DNA of 64,000 nucleotides from Candidatus Nitrosocaldaceae archaeon (lineage in GTDB: Archaea; Thermoproteota; Nitrososphaeria; Nitrososphaerales; Nitrosocaldaceae). The number at the start of each line of letters is the position of its first letter. Position 1 is the first letter of the stretch. The stretch is taken from assembly GCA_026002835.1 (NCBI GenBank), contig BPGC01000007.1:1-64000 (forward strand), read 5' to 3'. Below, piece after piece: positions 26,862 through 36,049 of the stretch. The translations under genes and the position numbers were made by a program. The notes below the pieces were generated by a model. The model had not been told where the DNA came from. It searched no databases and saw only the letters and a list, made by a program, of their open reading frames with translations.

Positions 26862-27767
26862 ATGTATCATTATGATGTGAATGAAGTAAAGCTTTCACCA
26901 GTACTAGAGTCAGAGACTATGGAGAGGCTGATGAGCGTATTCAATGTATTATCTAAACCAGATGCTATGACTATCTTCTTACTAGCAAGGGAAGGTTTGC
27001 CAGCAGAGACCGAAGCTCCATACAAGATTGGATTAACAAGAAAGCAATACTATACTAGATTAAAACAGTTAGTAGATCTAGGATTGATAGAGAGGATAGA
27101 AGGAGTATACTATCATACAACTCTAGGCAGTTTGGTATATGATAAGCATGTAGTAGAACTAGCAAATAGCTTAGCATATAAACAAGAGATGAAGATGATC
27201 GATGTATTAAAGAAGAGTAATGAGTTTACTACAGATGAGATTACAAAGTTCTTAGCAAAGGTTGCTGGAGATAGAGCAGATATTAAATGTGAGATAATAT
27301 GGTCATGGGAAGCTATGGTCAATACTCTAATAGATAGGATAAGCAAGGCAGAGAAAGAGGTATTACTAGCATCAAGATTCTATGAGGAGAAGATAATAAA
27401 TGCTATAATGCATAGAAGCAAAATGATAGATGCTAGAGTTATAGTTGATATACCATTATTCCAATCATACTTTAAGAAGCATACTGCTAACATAAAGAAA
27501 GATGAGCATTATGAGGAGAGGATAAATACAGCAGCAAATCCATGGGATAATACTAAAGTAGAGAGAAGGTTTACCAATCTACCATTCAGTATGATGATAA
27601 TTGATAGCAAAGAGTGTGCTATAGAGTTAGTAGATGCTAGTAATACTAAAGAGTTCTATGCTTGTATATTGATTAAAGATGAGAAGGTAGCAAAGAGTAT
27701 AAGAAGGAAGTATAATGATATATGGAGTTTATCTATGGATGATATAAAAGAGTTAGTAAACCAATAA
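26862..27767 (+). CDS. Winged-helix transcription regulator with C-terminal sensor domain
   Basis: 301 aa. An ArsR/TrmB-type wHTH lies at about residues 20-95 (ALSKP-like 'VLSKPDAMTIFLLAREG', then 'LTRKQYYTRLKQLVDLGLI' and a wing). The C-terminal half (SRISKAEKEVLLASRF... to ...ELVDASNTKEFYACILIKD) resembles the sensor domain of TrmB-like regulators. Probably controls element genes. Codons around 27173-27208 closely match CRISPR spacer 39643-39678, showing that relatives of this gene exist on other elements that this lineage has met. Confidence 0.75.
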   Translation: MYHYDVNEVKLSPVLESETMERLMSVFNVLSKPDAMTIFLLAREGLPAETEAPYKIGLTRKQYYTRLKQLVDLGLIERIEGVYYHTTLGSLVYDKHVVELANSLAYKQEMKMIDVLKKSNEFTTDEITKFLAKVAGDRADIKCEIIWSWEAMVNTLIDRISKAEKEVLLASRFYEEKIINAIMHRSKMIDARVIVDIPLFQSYFKKHTANIKKDEHYEERINTAANPWDNTKVERRFTNLPFSMMIIDSKECAIELVDASNTKEFYACILIKDEKVAKSIRRKYNDIWSLSMDDIKELVNQ

Positions 27768-27773
27768 TTTTTT
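27768..27773 (+). terminator. T-run terminator
   Basis: Six T right after the regulator stop, followed by another T-rich run. Confidence 0.4.
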
Positions 27774-27797
27774 ATTTTTATATGCTGGTAAAATTGT

Positions 27798-27996
27798 ATG
27801 GCATGTAAAGGTATATGCTTAAATTATGCCATTAGATTATCACATAAGGTTAATTATAAGAAAGGAGAGGTATATTGCTCTATATGTAATTGTGTATTTA
27901 TCAATAATTATTAGATGTCCATGTTGTAACTATTATACAAGACATAATACTAGGAATGCAAAGAGTAAGAGAGAATATAATATAGAAATTAAATAG
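27798..27996 (+). pseudogene. Thaumarchaeal-type zinc microprotein, frameshifted
   Basis: Frame 1 from ATG 27798: MACKGICLNYAI...KKGEVYCSICNCVFINNY then stop. Frame 2 continues RCPCCNYYTRHNTRNAKSKRE. The order CKGIC / CSIC / CPCC / R-N-R is the pattern of a small conserved zinc protein common in Thaumarchaeota. One extra base near 27905 breaks it. Useful as a lineage marker even though damaged. Confidence 0.6.
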
Positions 27997-28215
27997 AATA
28001 TTATTGCTTCTCAAGTTTATGTCTATTATTAATAATTACGAATGTTCATTCTTGATATGTATCTTTAACGATTTTAGATGCTTGAACTTCTTTCTACAAC
28101 TCTTGTATATACAATCATACATCATCATATAATAAAAAGATAAGTTATTGCCATTCAGAATATCTATTATTAAATGGTATTATAGTCATATAAATTACTT
28201 ACAAATGTTAATTTC

Positions 28216-28238
28216 ATTCTAATTGATCAATTTAGAAT
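28216..28238. promoter_or_regulatory. Near-perfect dyad overlapping the start of the next gene
   Basis: ATTCTAATTGATCAATTTAGAAT ends directly at the ATG (28239). The arms ATTCTAA/TTAGAAT flank TTGATCAA. Position fits an operator at the transcription start of a leaderless gene. Confidence 0.5.
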
Positions 28239-28673
28239 ATGCATAAAGCTATACTAGCTGGAATAACAGCACTAATTATTATTACCGCAGCAACCATAAA
28301 TATATACGCAGAACAAGGTAAAGAATTTAAAAATGCAGGTAAAGAGCTGATATTAATACCAATAGGAGAAAGTATCGAGATTAAAATGATACCGCCTATT
28401 AATGAAGGTGAAGTATTAGAAAGCATGCAGTTTGCTACTATAACACTCGCTGATAACTCTGATATAAATGCTTATATAGTAACAGTAGTAAAAGATGAAA
28501 AAGATAGAGTTGTTACATCTAAGACATTCATAAATGCAGAGAATGGTGAAATAATACAACCAAAGGAAATTATGAGAGTAAAGCCAGTACTATATTGTCC
28601 GTATGGTTATATTGATATAGATCCATCACCAAAAGTACGCTTAGTTTGTAAAAGCTCACCTATAAGTGATTAA
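28239..28673 (+). CDS. Small secreted protein, 144 aa
   Basis: Signal peptide (AGITALIIITAATINIYA), then a beta-rich domain; two cysteines late (LYCPYGY, RLVCKSS) could form a disulfide. Unrecognised. Probably outside the cell, under its own promoter with the dyad at 28216-28238. Confidence 0.6.
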   Translation: MHKAILAGITALIIITAATINIYAEQGKEFKNAGKELILIPIGESIEIKMIPPINEGEVLESMQFATITLADNSDINAYIVTVVKDEKDRVVTSKTFINAENGEIIQPKEIMRVKPVLYCPYGYIDIDPSPKVRLVCKSSPISD

Positions 28674-28678
28674 TAGAT

Positions 28679-28960
28679 TAATAACTTTATTTTTTGATTG
28701 TATATTAAGACTAAGCATATACCATATTATCTACATTAATTCATAAAACTCTTTGTATATTTAGTTACAATTACTTTTATCTCTGTCAATAATACAATCT
28801 ATATCATTATTACATTTATCATATCTATGAACAATTCTAGGATTGTTATTATTCATTGCTATACAAATACATTATATCTCTTTAGGTTTGATATTATAGA
28901 ATACTCTCTTCCCTCTCATACATCATAGTATTCATAATTATCTGATACAATAAACAGTTA
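28679..28960. other. Non-coding stretch
   Basis: A/T-rich region between two converging genes. It holds a T run at about 28690 that may end the 28239 gene and an imperfect dyad AACAATTCTAGGATTGTT near 28830. No convincing gene. Confidence 0.4.
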
Positions 28961-30109
28961 TTATACAACATAACTCTTTGCTAATCCTCTAACTGCTTGC
29001 TCTCCTTGCTGATAGAAATAGAAGTAATGTAATGGTAGAGTATATATCTTCTCCTCATTAATATTGAATAGATAGGCAAATGTTTTAGCAGTATCCATAT
29101 CTGCTCTAAATAATATTATTAATCTGCATAAAGCTGTTAGCTCTTTCTGTATGCTCTTATCAAATGCATTAATGCTTTGTGTTGCTAATGTTATGCTGAT
29201 ATTAAACTTCCTTAATGCATTTAATACCTCTCTAACAGCAAAAGTTGATATTAGTTGAGCTTCATCTATATACAAATAATATTTATTATTTAATGCTATA
29301 TTCTGTTTTGCTGATACATATAGCATATGGATAAATAATGAACCTAAAAATCTAATAATATCATCTGCTATTGCTGAAGATAGATCAATAATGATAATCT
29401 TATTATCTTCTATCAATTTACTAATATCTATACTAGATTCTTCACAATCAAATATCTGTTTAATACTAGCAATTGATAACAGTTTATCTAACTTGTTATA
29501 TACAGCTGTAAATGCTTCCATAGCATAGTTAGGATATATATGATACCAGTAATTGCTTATATCATAATTACCAGAGCCTTTTACTAGCATATCCCTATAC
29601 TTCTTATTGCTCAATACCTTAGCAATCTTAGATAGAGTAGCAGGAGGATCAGCTTCTATTAATAGCAATAATGCATTCCTTAATATTGTCTCTAATCTAT
29701 CTCCCCATGCATATTCATACAAATTCTTTAAAGCATTAATGAATGATAATACTACTAAATGATACTTTTTATAATCATTAATCTCAATAGGATTTATCTT
29801 TATATTAGTATCTTCAGTATTGATATAGATAACTCTACTATCATAATCATTTAACTCATTCTTTAATATACTATCAATATCTCTAGCAAGCATACCATGA
29901 GGATCAATAAGCATAAAACCTTCTTTCTTTATAATATGCTGGTACATTAATAACTTCATAGTCTCAGATTTACCAGAACCTGTTTCTCCTAGTATTAATG
30001 CATGCACTCTATCTTTACTATTGATAGCATAGAATCTATCCTTAAAATCGTCATATCCTATTACTATCTTATCCTTATTATTGATAATTATATCTCTTAA
30101 TCTATTCAT
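28961..30109 (-). CDS. VirD4/TraG-like coupling ATPase
   Basis: 382 aa. Walker A ILGETGSGKSE at about 39-50, 'MLIDPHGMLARDI' typical for coupling proteins and HerA-type motors, Walker B YLYIDEAQ near residue 282, and a TQSINAFDKS sensor. Brings DNA to the transfer channel; membrane helices are absent here, so a partner (perhaps 31996-32746) may anchor it. The best preserved of the transfer ATPases in the window. Confidence 0.8.
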   Translation of the reverse strand: MNRLRDIIINNKDKIVIGYDDFKDRFYAINSKDRVHALILGETGSGKSETMKLLMYQHIIKKEGFMLIDPHGMLARDIDSILKNELNDYDSRVIYINTEDTNIKINPIEINDYKKYHLVVLSFINALKNLYEYAWGDRLETILRNALLLLIEADPPATLSKIAKVLSNKKYRDMLVKGSGNYDISNYWYHIYPNYAMEAFTAVYNKLDKLLSIASIKQIFDCEESSIDISKLIEDNKIIIIDLSSAIADDIIRFLGSLFIHMLYVSAKQNIALNNKYYLYIDEAQLISTFAVREVLNALRKFNISITLATQSINAFDKSIQKELTALCRLIILFRADMDTAKTFAYLFNINEEKIYTLPLHYFYFYQQGEQAVRGLAKSYVV

Positions 30110-30130
30110 CTCTTCAATATATAATGTAGA

Positions 30131-30223
30131 AATATTATAACTGATAATATGATTATTATTTTACTATTTAAGGTTAATTATTGATATTAATTTCGTTATA
30201 TATATATAGGTTCTTTGAATAAT
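30131..30223 (+). repeat. Duplicated promoter block, copy 3
   Basis: Repeats the downstream half of 12251-12460 and 13742-13949: AATATTATAA...CGTTATATATATATAGG...TTCTTTGAATAAT. Drives the matrixin at 30229, whose first codons (MQYNNMIK) also match those of the gene at 13956. Confidence 0.9.
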
Positions 30224-30228
30224 AAGTA

Positions 30229-30834
30229 ATGCAGTACAATAATATGATAAAAGGACTAGTAATAATAACAGGAGCGTTAATGACATTATCTATACAAGCA
30301 TATGCTATTCATCCACTACCCACAGCAGCACCATTTAATGACGCTAATCAAACTATATGTTATGATACAAACTCGTTAAATAATGTTAAATTTAATGGAC
30401 AAACAGGACAGGGTAATGCATTGAAGAATGAGATAAAGAAAGGTATGGACCATGTATCACAAAATACTGATATAAATATTATTGAACAATGTCCAGGTGC
30501 AAGTCTGTTAAGCGCAAGACATTCAAATCCAAATGTTAAAGGTGAAACAATCCCATCTAGTAGCACGCAAAAGTTCATATACTATAATACGAATCACTCG
30601 GTAGATTATAGAACAGATAATCTATGTATACCACCAGCTTTTGATGGTGTAAATATAGTAAATCCTAAGTATATAGCAATACACGAATTCGGACATTTTG
30701 CAGGTTTAGGTCATCCACTCCCATGGCTAGAATTGCTCATTCCAGATTCACACACAGCAATGAAAAGTTATTGTAATCAAGGCTATGCTAGTTTAAGTCC
30801 AGATGACAAAAATCAGATTAACGCATTCTATTAG
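30229..30834 (+). CDS. Secreted matrixin-type metalloprotease
   Basis: 201 aa. Signal peptide to about residue 26 (MTLSIQAYA). Zinc motif HEFGHFAGLGHP gives His152, Glu153, His156 and His162, the classical matrixin set, with Met178 (TAMKSY) as candidate Met-turn. Cleaves proteins outside the cell. It carries the same promoter as the Asp-type protease at 12468 and is followed by a family A membrane partner. Confidence 0.85.
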   Translation: MQYNNMIKGLVIITGALMTLSIQAYAIHPLPTAAPFNDANQTICYDTNSLNNVKFNGQTGQGNALKNEIKKGMDHVSQNTDINIIEQCPGASLLSARHSNPNVKGETIPSSSTQKFIYYNTNHSVDYRTDNLCIPPAFDGVNIVNPKYIAIHEFGHFAGLGHPLPWLELLIPDSHTAMKSYCNQGYASLSPDDKNQINAFY

Positions 30835-30843
30835 GTGAATTAT

Positions 30844-31527
30844 ATGAATAAAAGATCTATAATCAAATATAGTATAATAGTAGTAATTGCATCAATAATA
30901 ATCATATATGCTCCTAGTATCTACACAACAATGTTATTAGCAATACAAGTTGAACCTAGTTATGAAGAGCCAGATATGACTCTTGAAGAATATAATATAA
31001 AAGAAGGAATAGGATCTTCTTCAATACCATATTATATAATGAATAAAGAGTCAGTAGAATATTCTATTAGAGGTGAGGTAATAGACGTTAGGAAACCTAT
31101 AATATGGATTGAGAAAGGTGGAATACATGAGCACGCAATAATACCAGTAGATATATTGATTAAAGAGGTGTATAAAGGAGATCTGAAAAAAGGAGACATA
31201 TTTACTCTATATGTAGATTCTATCAAATCCCATTACGAAGATTTACTTATAAATTATACAGCTGATGCATATTATATACCATCATATGAAGCTAGATACA
31301 AAGTAGGAGAAGAGGTTATAGTTCATATAAGTAAAGAAGAACCAGATATATTTAGAGAAGCTATTGGTAGTATAAGTAAAGAAGATGAGCACATAATTGA
31401 TGAATATTATTATACAACATTGGGTAAATATAGCAAATATACCATAAAAGATAATTTAGCATACAATGAAGAGAAATATCCTTATGGAGTTCCAATACCT
31501 TACGTAGCATATGAAGCCTTACCCTAA
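30844..31527 (+). CDS. Membrane-anchored protease partner (family A)
   Basis: About 227 aa from ATG 30844, 9 bp after the matrixin stop. N-terminal membrane helix, then the family pattern (YSIRGEVIDVRKPI ... GEEVIVHISKEEP ... LGKYSKYTIKDNLAYN). Larger than the paralogs at 13055 and 22085 through inserted loops. Pairing with a protease twice over suggests a functional couple. Confidence 0.7.
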   Translation: MNKRSIIKYSIIVVIASIIIIYAPSIYTTMLLAIQVEPSYEEPDMTLEEYNIKEGIGSSSIPYYIMNKESVEYSIRGEVIDVRKPIIWIEKGGIHEHAIIPVDILIKEVYKGDLKKGDIFTLYVDSIKSHYEDLLINYTADAYYIPSYEARYKVGEEVIVHISKEEPDIFREAIGSISKEDEHIIDEYYYTTLGKYSKYTIKDNLAYNEEKYPYGVPIPYVAYEALP

Positions 31528-31533
31528 TTTTTT
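31528..31533 (+). terminator. T-run terminator
   Basis: TTTTTT directly after the TAA of the protease-partner gene. Confidence 0.4.
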
Positions 31534-31545
31534 AAATAAAAGTAG

Positions 31546-31983
31546 TTATTGATAATACTCTTTCTTTGCTTCTATTATAGCTCTCTCTAACTCTTCCTTC
31601 TTTTTGCTAATATTCTCTTTAATATTTCCATTTAACAATCCTTCTTCTATCAGTTCATTAGTTATCAATATCTTTGATAATGCCTTCTTATTATCAGATT
31701 CAACTATAGCTATTAGTGTTAAGATGATATCTAATCTACTCATTAACTCTCTTTTGCTATTAAAATCATCAGCATTCTTTATAGCATTATCTGTCTCTTT
31801 CTTAATATCATATAATTTATCAATAAGCTCTTTATTATCATTAATACCGTTAGCAATTAATGATTCTAAATCATACTCTTTAATGATAGCATACATTCTC
31901 TTTAGGCTATTTATCCTATTATCATTCATATTCTCAATATCATACAGTCTGTATAGTTTCTGTCTTAATTTGAATAGATCCAT
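31546..31983 (-). CDS. Helical hypothetical protein
   Basis: 145 aa, entirely helical and charged (ENISKKKEELERAIIEAKKEYYQ at the end), coiled coil likely. Preceded by AATTATATTATAGA at the start codon. Lies downstream of the frameshifted 31996-32746 gene. Unknown role in the transfer module. Confidence 0.55.
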   Translation of the reverse strand: MDLFKLRQKLYRLYDIENMNDNRINSLKRMYAIIKEYDLESLIANGINDNKELIDKLYDIKKETDNAIKNADDFNSKRELMSRLDIILTLIAIVESDNKKALSKILITNELIEEGLLNGNIKENISKKKEELERAIIEAKKEYYQ

Positions 31984-31995
31984 TCTATAATATAA

Positions 31996-32746
31996 TTATA
32001 GCATTGATCCAGAGGTATATGGTTTAACTCCATCTGTCAATATTCTCATATTATTAATACTATCTGGTAACATTAAAGATACTATCTCAAAATCTGCTAG
32101 TATAGGATATCTATGCAGAGTTAAAGAATGGTCTCTTTGGTTTGTTATAGATAATATTACTATACTTTACCTCTTCCATATTACTCATGTCTTTTAATGC
32201 TACTAATAGTTCATTAAATAGTTTGTTAGTATTACTAGCAATCATTATGTTTGCTAGATAATGCTTTGCTGATAGTTTATGCTTTATCATATCATTATAA
32301 GCATGGTATATACTATCTCTAACCTTCTCATGCTTCTTTAGATATAATGCTATATTACTTCTACTATCCTTTGCTTTAGTATGCATAGCAAATATAGCTA
32401 TATCTTGCTCTTCTATCTGCTTATAGTCTGCTAATACTCTATACAATGCTAATGGTTCTAATCTATCAGTAAATGGTATAGCATAATGCTTCTTTAATCT
32501 CAATAATGCTTTATAGTTTAGATCTAAATCTAATAAATCATTATATTCTCTTAATGTTATATGCATTACATTATTGAACAATCTAGAATACTCCTCATCT
32601 ATCAATATAATAGGTTTTATTATATCTGGTTCTTTATAATAGAGTATGAATATCATTTCATCTATTCTCTCTATAACATACTTTAGAGTATTAGCTGTAT
32701 CATTAAATTGATAGGTATCATGGAATACTATTGCATATTGCTTCAC
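31996..32746 (-). pseudogene. Hypothetical protein of the transfer module, frameshifted
   Basis: Starts at GTG 32746 (MKQYAIVFHDTYQF). The long frame stops at 32111 after KPKRPFFNSA; the next frame continues LTLHRYPILADFEIVSLML to a TAA at 31996-31998. An extra base near 32110 explains this; restored length about 250 aa. The tail (RYPILADFEIVSLMLP) resembles linkers before ATPase domains of VirD4/HerA-like proteins, so it may work with the 28961 ATPase. Confidence 0.5.
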
Positions 32747-32765
32747 ATTATATAATTATATACTG

Positions 32766-33152
32766 ATGAGGGTAGTATGTATAAATGAGATAAAAGAGAA
32801 GCCAATAACAATATATGACTATATACCATATAATACTATGGAGAATAGTAAACCAATAGATAACCATAGATTGTATATTAGATATAATAAGGAGAATAAG
32901 GAATATGAATTAGTTAAAGAGTATTACTTTACTAAAGCTCCTATAACTCATATAACTATTGATAATGGAAGGTATAAGATGATAAATGGATATAGCAATA
33001 ATGAAGAAGAAGTATTGTATAGAAATAATGAGTTAAAACATGTAATAGCATTTGCTAATAATATAACTGCTAAGATATGGCAGATACATGCATTAGCTAT
33101 ATGCCAACATAAAGAACCATTTAAAAGTATAAACTGTAATATAACTACCTAA
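32766..33152 (+). CDS. Hypothetical protein, 128 aa
   Basis: Soluble, Tyr/Asn-rich, beta-type (RLYIRYNKENKEYELVKEYYF). No family recognised. Divergent from the 31996-32746 gene, with starts 20 bp apart across an A/T-only stretch. Confidence 0.5.
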   Translation: MRVVCINEIKEKPITIYDYIPYNTMENSKPIDNHRLYIRYNKENKEYELVKEYYFTKAPITHITIDNGRYKMINGYSNNEEEVLYRNNELKHVIAFANNITAKIWQIHALAICQHKEPFKSINCNITT

Positions 33153-33158
33153 TTTTTT
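33153..33158 (+). terminator. T-run terminator
   Basis: TTTTTT after the stop at 33152, also between two convergent genes. Confidence 0.4.
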
Positions 33159-33179
33159 ATAATAAAAATAATAATGGAG

Positions 33180-34031
33180 TTATAGATACTTGCTAATTAC
33201 TGTATGTAATCTATGAGTCATATATGATCTTGTTAATGCTCCAGCTCTACTATCATGATTAATGACATATGTTATTCCATTAAATACTTGCCATAGGTTC
33301 TCTTCTCTTAACAATTCTACTTTTAACCTATTATCCTCTCTTTCTATCCTTATTGGTGTTGATTTATAATACTTCATTGGGAAGTTTAGTTCTGCTAACT
33401 TTTCTGCTATCTCTTTATTTATTATCTTTCTAACCATCTTCTTATACATTATTGCTAATTGTTCTGCATAAGCTAATGCTGATTCTAATGCTTTCTCAAA
33501 ATCTGCTAATAGCTCTTTTGGATTGCCAACATGCCTTCTACTAAATGTTATACCTCTAACCTTTGCTGTTGCTCCATTCTTGCATGCTAGCCTATAACTG
33601 AAGCTATCTACTGCTAAACTGCTCGTTCCATCTATACTATTTCTTATTGATACTCCAAACTGAACCATATCATTAAGATCTACTTCTTTCAGTTTATCTG
33701 ATAGAAGATCTATTACTATTGCATTCTCATGTCTATCTGTTCTGCTTCTTAATATTGATAGATTATATCTATCCTTTACATTATATACCATATCCTCTAC
33801 TAACTGATTAGGTATTACTGCAAAGTTTTTGCCAACTAATCCTACTATATCTAAATGCTTACCATATATGCCATTAACCTCTTTTACTACTGCTTTTGTA
33901 AACCTTATCGGTTTTAATGATCCTTCCTCAGTCTTTAGATATATCTTACCCTCTCCTACTTTGTATTCTGGAAATGGATATGCTATATCCTTTAATAGCA
34001 ATGTTGCTTCTAATTGCTCTACTAACTCCAT
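33180..34031 (-). CDS. DUF932-like protein
   Basis: 283 aa. 'GVSIRNSIDGTSSLAVDSFSYRLACKNGAT' is the central signature of DUF932 proteins, which are common on phages and plasmids and usually sit near replication or recombination genes, function unknown. Next to the possible ssDNA-binding and RadA genes, in line with that. Intact frame. Confidence 0.75.
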   Translation of the reverse strand: MELVEQLEATLLLKDIAYPFPEYKVGEGKIYLKTEEGSLKPIRFTKAVVKEVNGIYGKHLDIVGLVGKNFAVIPNQLVEDMVYNVKDRYNLSILRSRTDRHENAIVIDLLSDKLKEVDLNDMVQFGVSIRNSIDGTSSLAVDSFSYRLACKNGATAKVRGITFSRRHVGNPKELLADFEKALESALAYAEQLAIMYKKMVRKIINKEIAEKLAELNFPMKYYKSTPIRIEREDNRLKVELLREENLWQVFNGITYVINHDSRAGALTRSYMTHRLHTVISKYL

Positions 34032-34055
34032 AGTCTCTCATAATATAATTATAAT

Positions 34056-34229
34056 ATGATGAAAGAGGAGATTAGGAAATGTAATAACTGTGAACATTTT
34101 GCAGTATGTTCAATTATCAGACATGTATTCCTAATACAGAATGAATATGCTGAAGATACAAAGCCATTTGATATCAATGATATAGCAAAGATATGCAGAT
34201 ATTATAGCAATATTAATGATCTAAGGTAA
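34056..34229 (+). CDS. Cys-rich microprotein, 57 aa
   Basis: MMKEEIRKCNNCEHFAVCSIIRHV... with a CxxC...C...C set (CNNC, VC, IC) fitting one metal site. Divergent from the DUF932-like gene over 24 bp. Function unknown. Confidence 0.5.
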   Translation: MMKEEIRKCNNCEHFAVCSIIRHVFLIQNEYAEDTKPFDINDIAKICRYYSNINDLR

Positions 34230-34263
34230 CTAAACTCCTCTTTTATTTCTATTATCTTATGAA

Positions 34264-34494
34264 ATGGAGTTATTTAACAAAATTAAAGAGAATGTAGAGA
34301 TCTCTAATGATAGAAAGATAACATGCGTAAAGATAGAAGATAATAAGATAATACATGATAGGAATATCTGTAAAGAAGATTGTAACTCTGGAGTATGTTC
34401 AGTATTCATAGGTTGCTATCTCATAGAAGCAAAGAGGAGATTTAAAGAGAAGTTATATATTCATGATCATATAGATATAATTGAACTATTATAA
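34264..34494 (+). CDS. Cys-rich small protein, 76 aa
   Basis: Cysteine cluster in NICKEDCNSGVCSVFIGC, otherwise charged. Follows the 57-aa gene by 34 bp and may be its operon partner. Not recognised. Confidence 0.5.
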   Translation: MELFNKIKENVEISNDRKITCVKIEDNKIIHDRNICKEDCNSGVCSVFIGCYLIEAKRRFKEKLYIHDHIDIIELL

Positions 34495-34570
34495 CCTCTA
34501 TAGATTCGCTATATCTGTATTGCTATCTGATAGCAAACTCATTCTTTTTACAATAAAAAATATGAATGGT

Positions 34571-35020
34571 TTATGCTATTACTCCCTCTTTCTTAGCATT
34601 CTCTTCTGTATCTATATAGAAATCTATGTATGTAGAATTCTCTCCCTCTGTCTCTCCTAAGCCTATTATTACTAGCCTCTTGCCTTTTAGTTCCTTATGC
34701 TTATCAATCAAGGCTTTGAACTTGCTCTCTATTACAGTCTTGGCATTTAATACTAGACTCCTTGCCTCATTCTCCATTACTATCTCTTCCTCATTACCTT
34801 CTTCACTTTCTACAATATCCCTACCATAGATTACATTGCAGTCTAGTAACCATGCGTCCTTCTTCATTTTACCTGTCTTTGTTAGAGTTCTTGGTTCGTC
34901 TAATACCTCTATCAGTGCTTCAGCTTCTCCAGAGGGATTCCAGAAAGGAAAGCCTATTGCTCTATTTGCTTCTCTAGCCTTCTCTCTGTTGAATCTTATT
35001 ATTGTTTTTGCTTTAGCCAT
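34571..35020 (-). CDS. Possible ssDNA-binding (OB-fold-like) protein
   Basis: About 149 aa from ATG 35020 (MAKAKTIIRFNREKAREA). The beta-rich part WLLDCNVIYG...LKGKRLVIIGLGETEGENSTYIDFYI fits a small OB-type fold, with an acidic loop. It is directly downstream of radA, where an SSB would make sense. No clear family hit by eye, so this is an inference. Confidence 0.5.
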   Translation of the reverse strand: MAKAKTIIRFNREKAREANRAIGFPFWNPSGEAEALIEVLDEPRTLTKTGKMKKDAWLLDCNVIYGRDIVESEEGNEEEIVMENEARSLVLNAKTVIESKFKALIDKHKELKGKRLVIIGLGETEGENSTYIDFYIDTEENAKKEGVIA

Positions 35021-35073
35021 TCTTTGCTCATAATATAATAGTAAGAAACTAGCAATATTCAATGGAGAATATA

Positions 35074-36049
35074 TTATTTAGAACTCTTCTTCTCTTCTAT
35101 ATCCTCTACACCATTCTCTGTTAATCTGAATAATACTTCAGCTTCTGGATGATATGAACTATCTACTATCCTAGCATCCTATTCCTACCGCTCTTCTTAA
35201 GATATATCCTATAAGTACTAGTATGAGCTAATACATGACCTCCAGTAGCCTTTGTAGGATCTCCAAAGTATACATCTGGTGCAGCTTGTGCTTGGTTAGT
35301 AACAACTACTGCTATATTGTATGTATCTGCTATCCTTACTAGCATATGCATAACTCTATTTATCCTCTGTTGTCTATCTGCTAATGTTCCTCTACCTAAG
35401 AACTCTGCTCTATAATGAGCTATAGCAGAGTCTACTATCAATAATCTAGCATTTATCCTATCTATCATCCTTCCAGCCTCTTCTAATATAAGTTCTTGAT
35501 GAGAGCTATTGTATGCCTTTGCTACCATTATATTCTCTAATGCTTTTTCTGGCTCTAATCCTTTTGCTTCTGCTATCTTGTATATCCTCTCTGGTCTAAA
35601 TGTACCTTCAGTATCTATGTATAATGCATTAGCATTCAATCCTCCTTTATCTTTTGGTAGTTGAACCATAACACATAGTGTATGACAGATCTGAGTCTTA
35701 CCACTTCCATACTCTCCATAGAACTCTGTTACCGCTTGTGTTTCAATACCTCCTCCTAATAATGTATCTAACTTTTTGATATTAGTTGATATCCTCTCTA
35801 TCTCTTGCCTCTTCTTATATATATCAAATGCAGATATGTAATCTTTCTCCAATATCTTTAACTCTACTAATATTTCTCTAGCTTTATTGCATATCTCAAT
35901 AGCTTTATCAAACCCTATATTAGTATCCTCAGCTATGCTTTGTGGTCCTCTATAAGATCTAGTATATTGTATATCACTATACCTTTTAACTTCTCTATAG
36001 TTACTGAACCTACTCCTTTTATATTCTCAAGATCTAACTCTTTATCCAT
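35074..36049 (-). pseudogene. radA: RadA recombinase, two frameshifts
   Basis: Archaeal RecA-family strand-exchange protein. ATG 36049 opens an HhH domain (IKGVGSVTIEKLKG). A first break near 35945 moves to the frame holding RGPQSIAEDTNIG and the ATPase core: Walker A GEYGSGKT, LLIVDSAIAHYRAEF, and TNQAQAAPD. A second break near 35167 moves to ARIVDSSYHPEAEVLFRL, the conserved C-terminus. Each break needs one added base; the restored 325 aa is the usual RadA length. Either a decayed element-borne copy or sequence errors. The core alone could start at TTG 35852. Confidence 0.88.

Noticed and set aside
27384..27395. 12-nt match of another spacer (CTATGAGGAGAA, at about 39705) to the regulator gene
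   Set aside because: Identity ends after 12 bases and the encoded peptides diverge, so chance is likely, although it is the same gene as the better spacer match.
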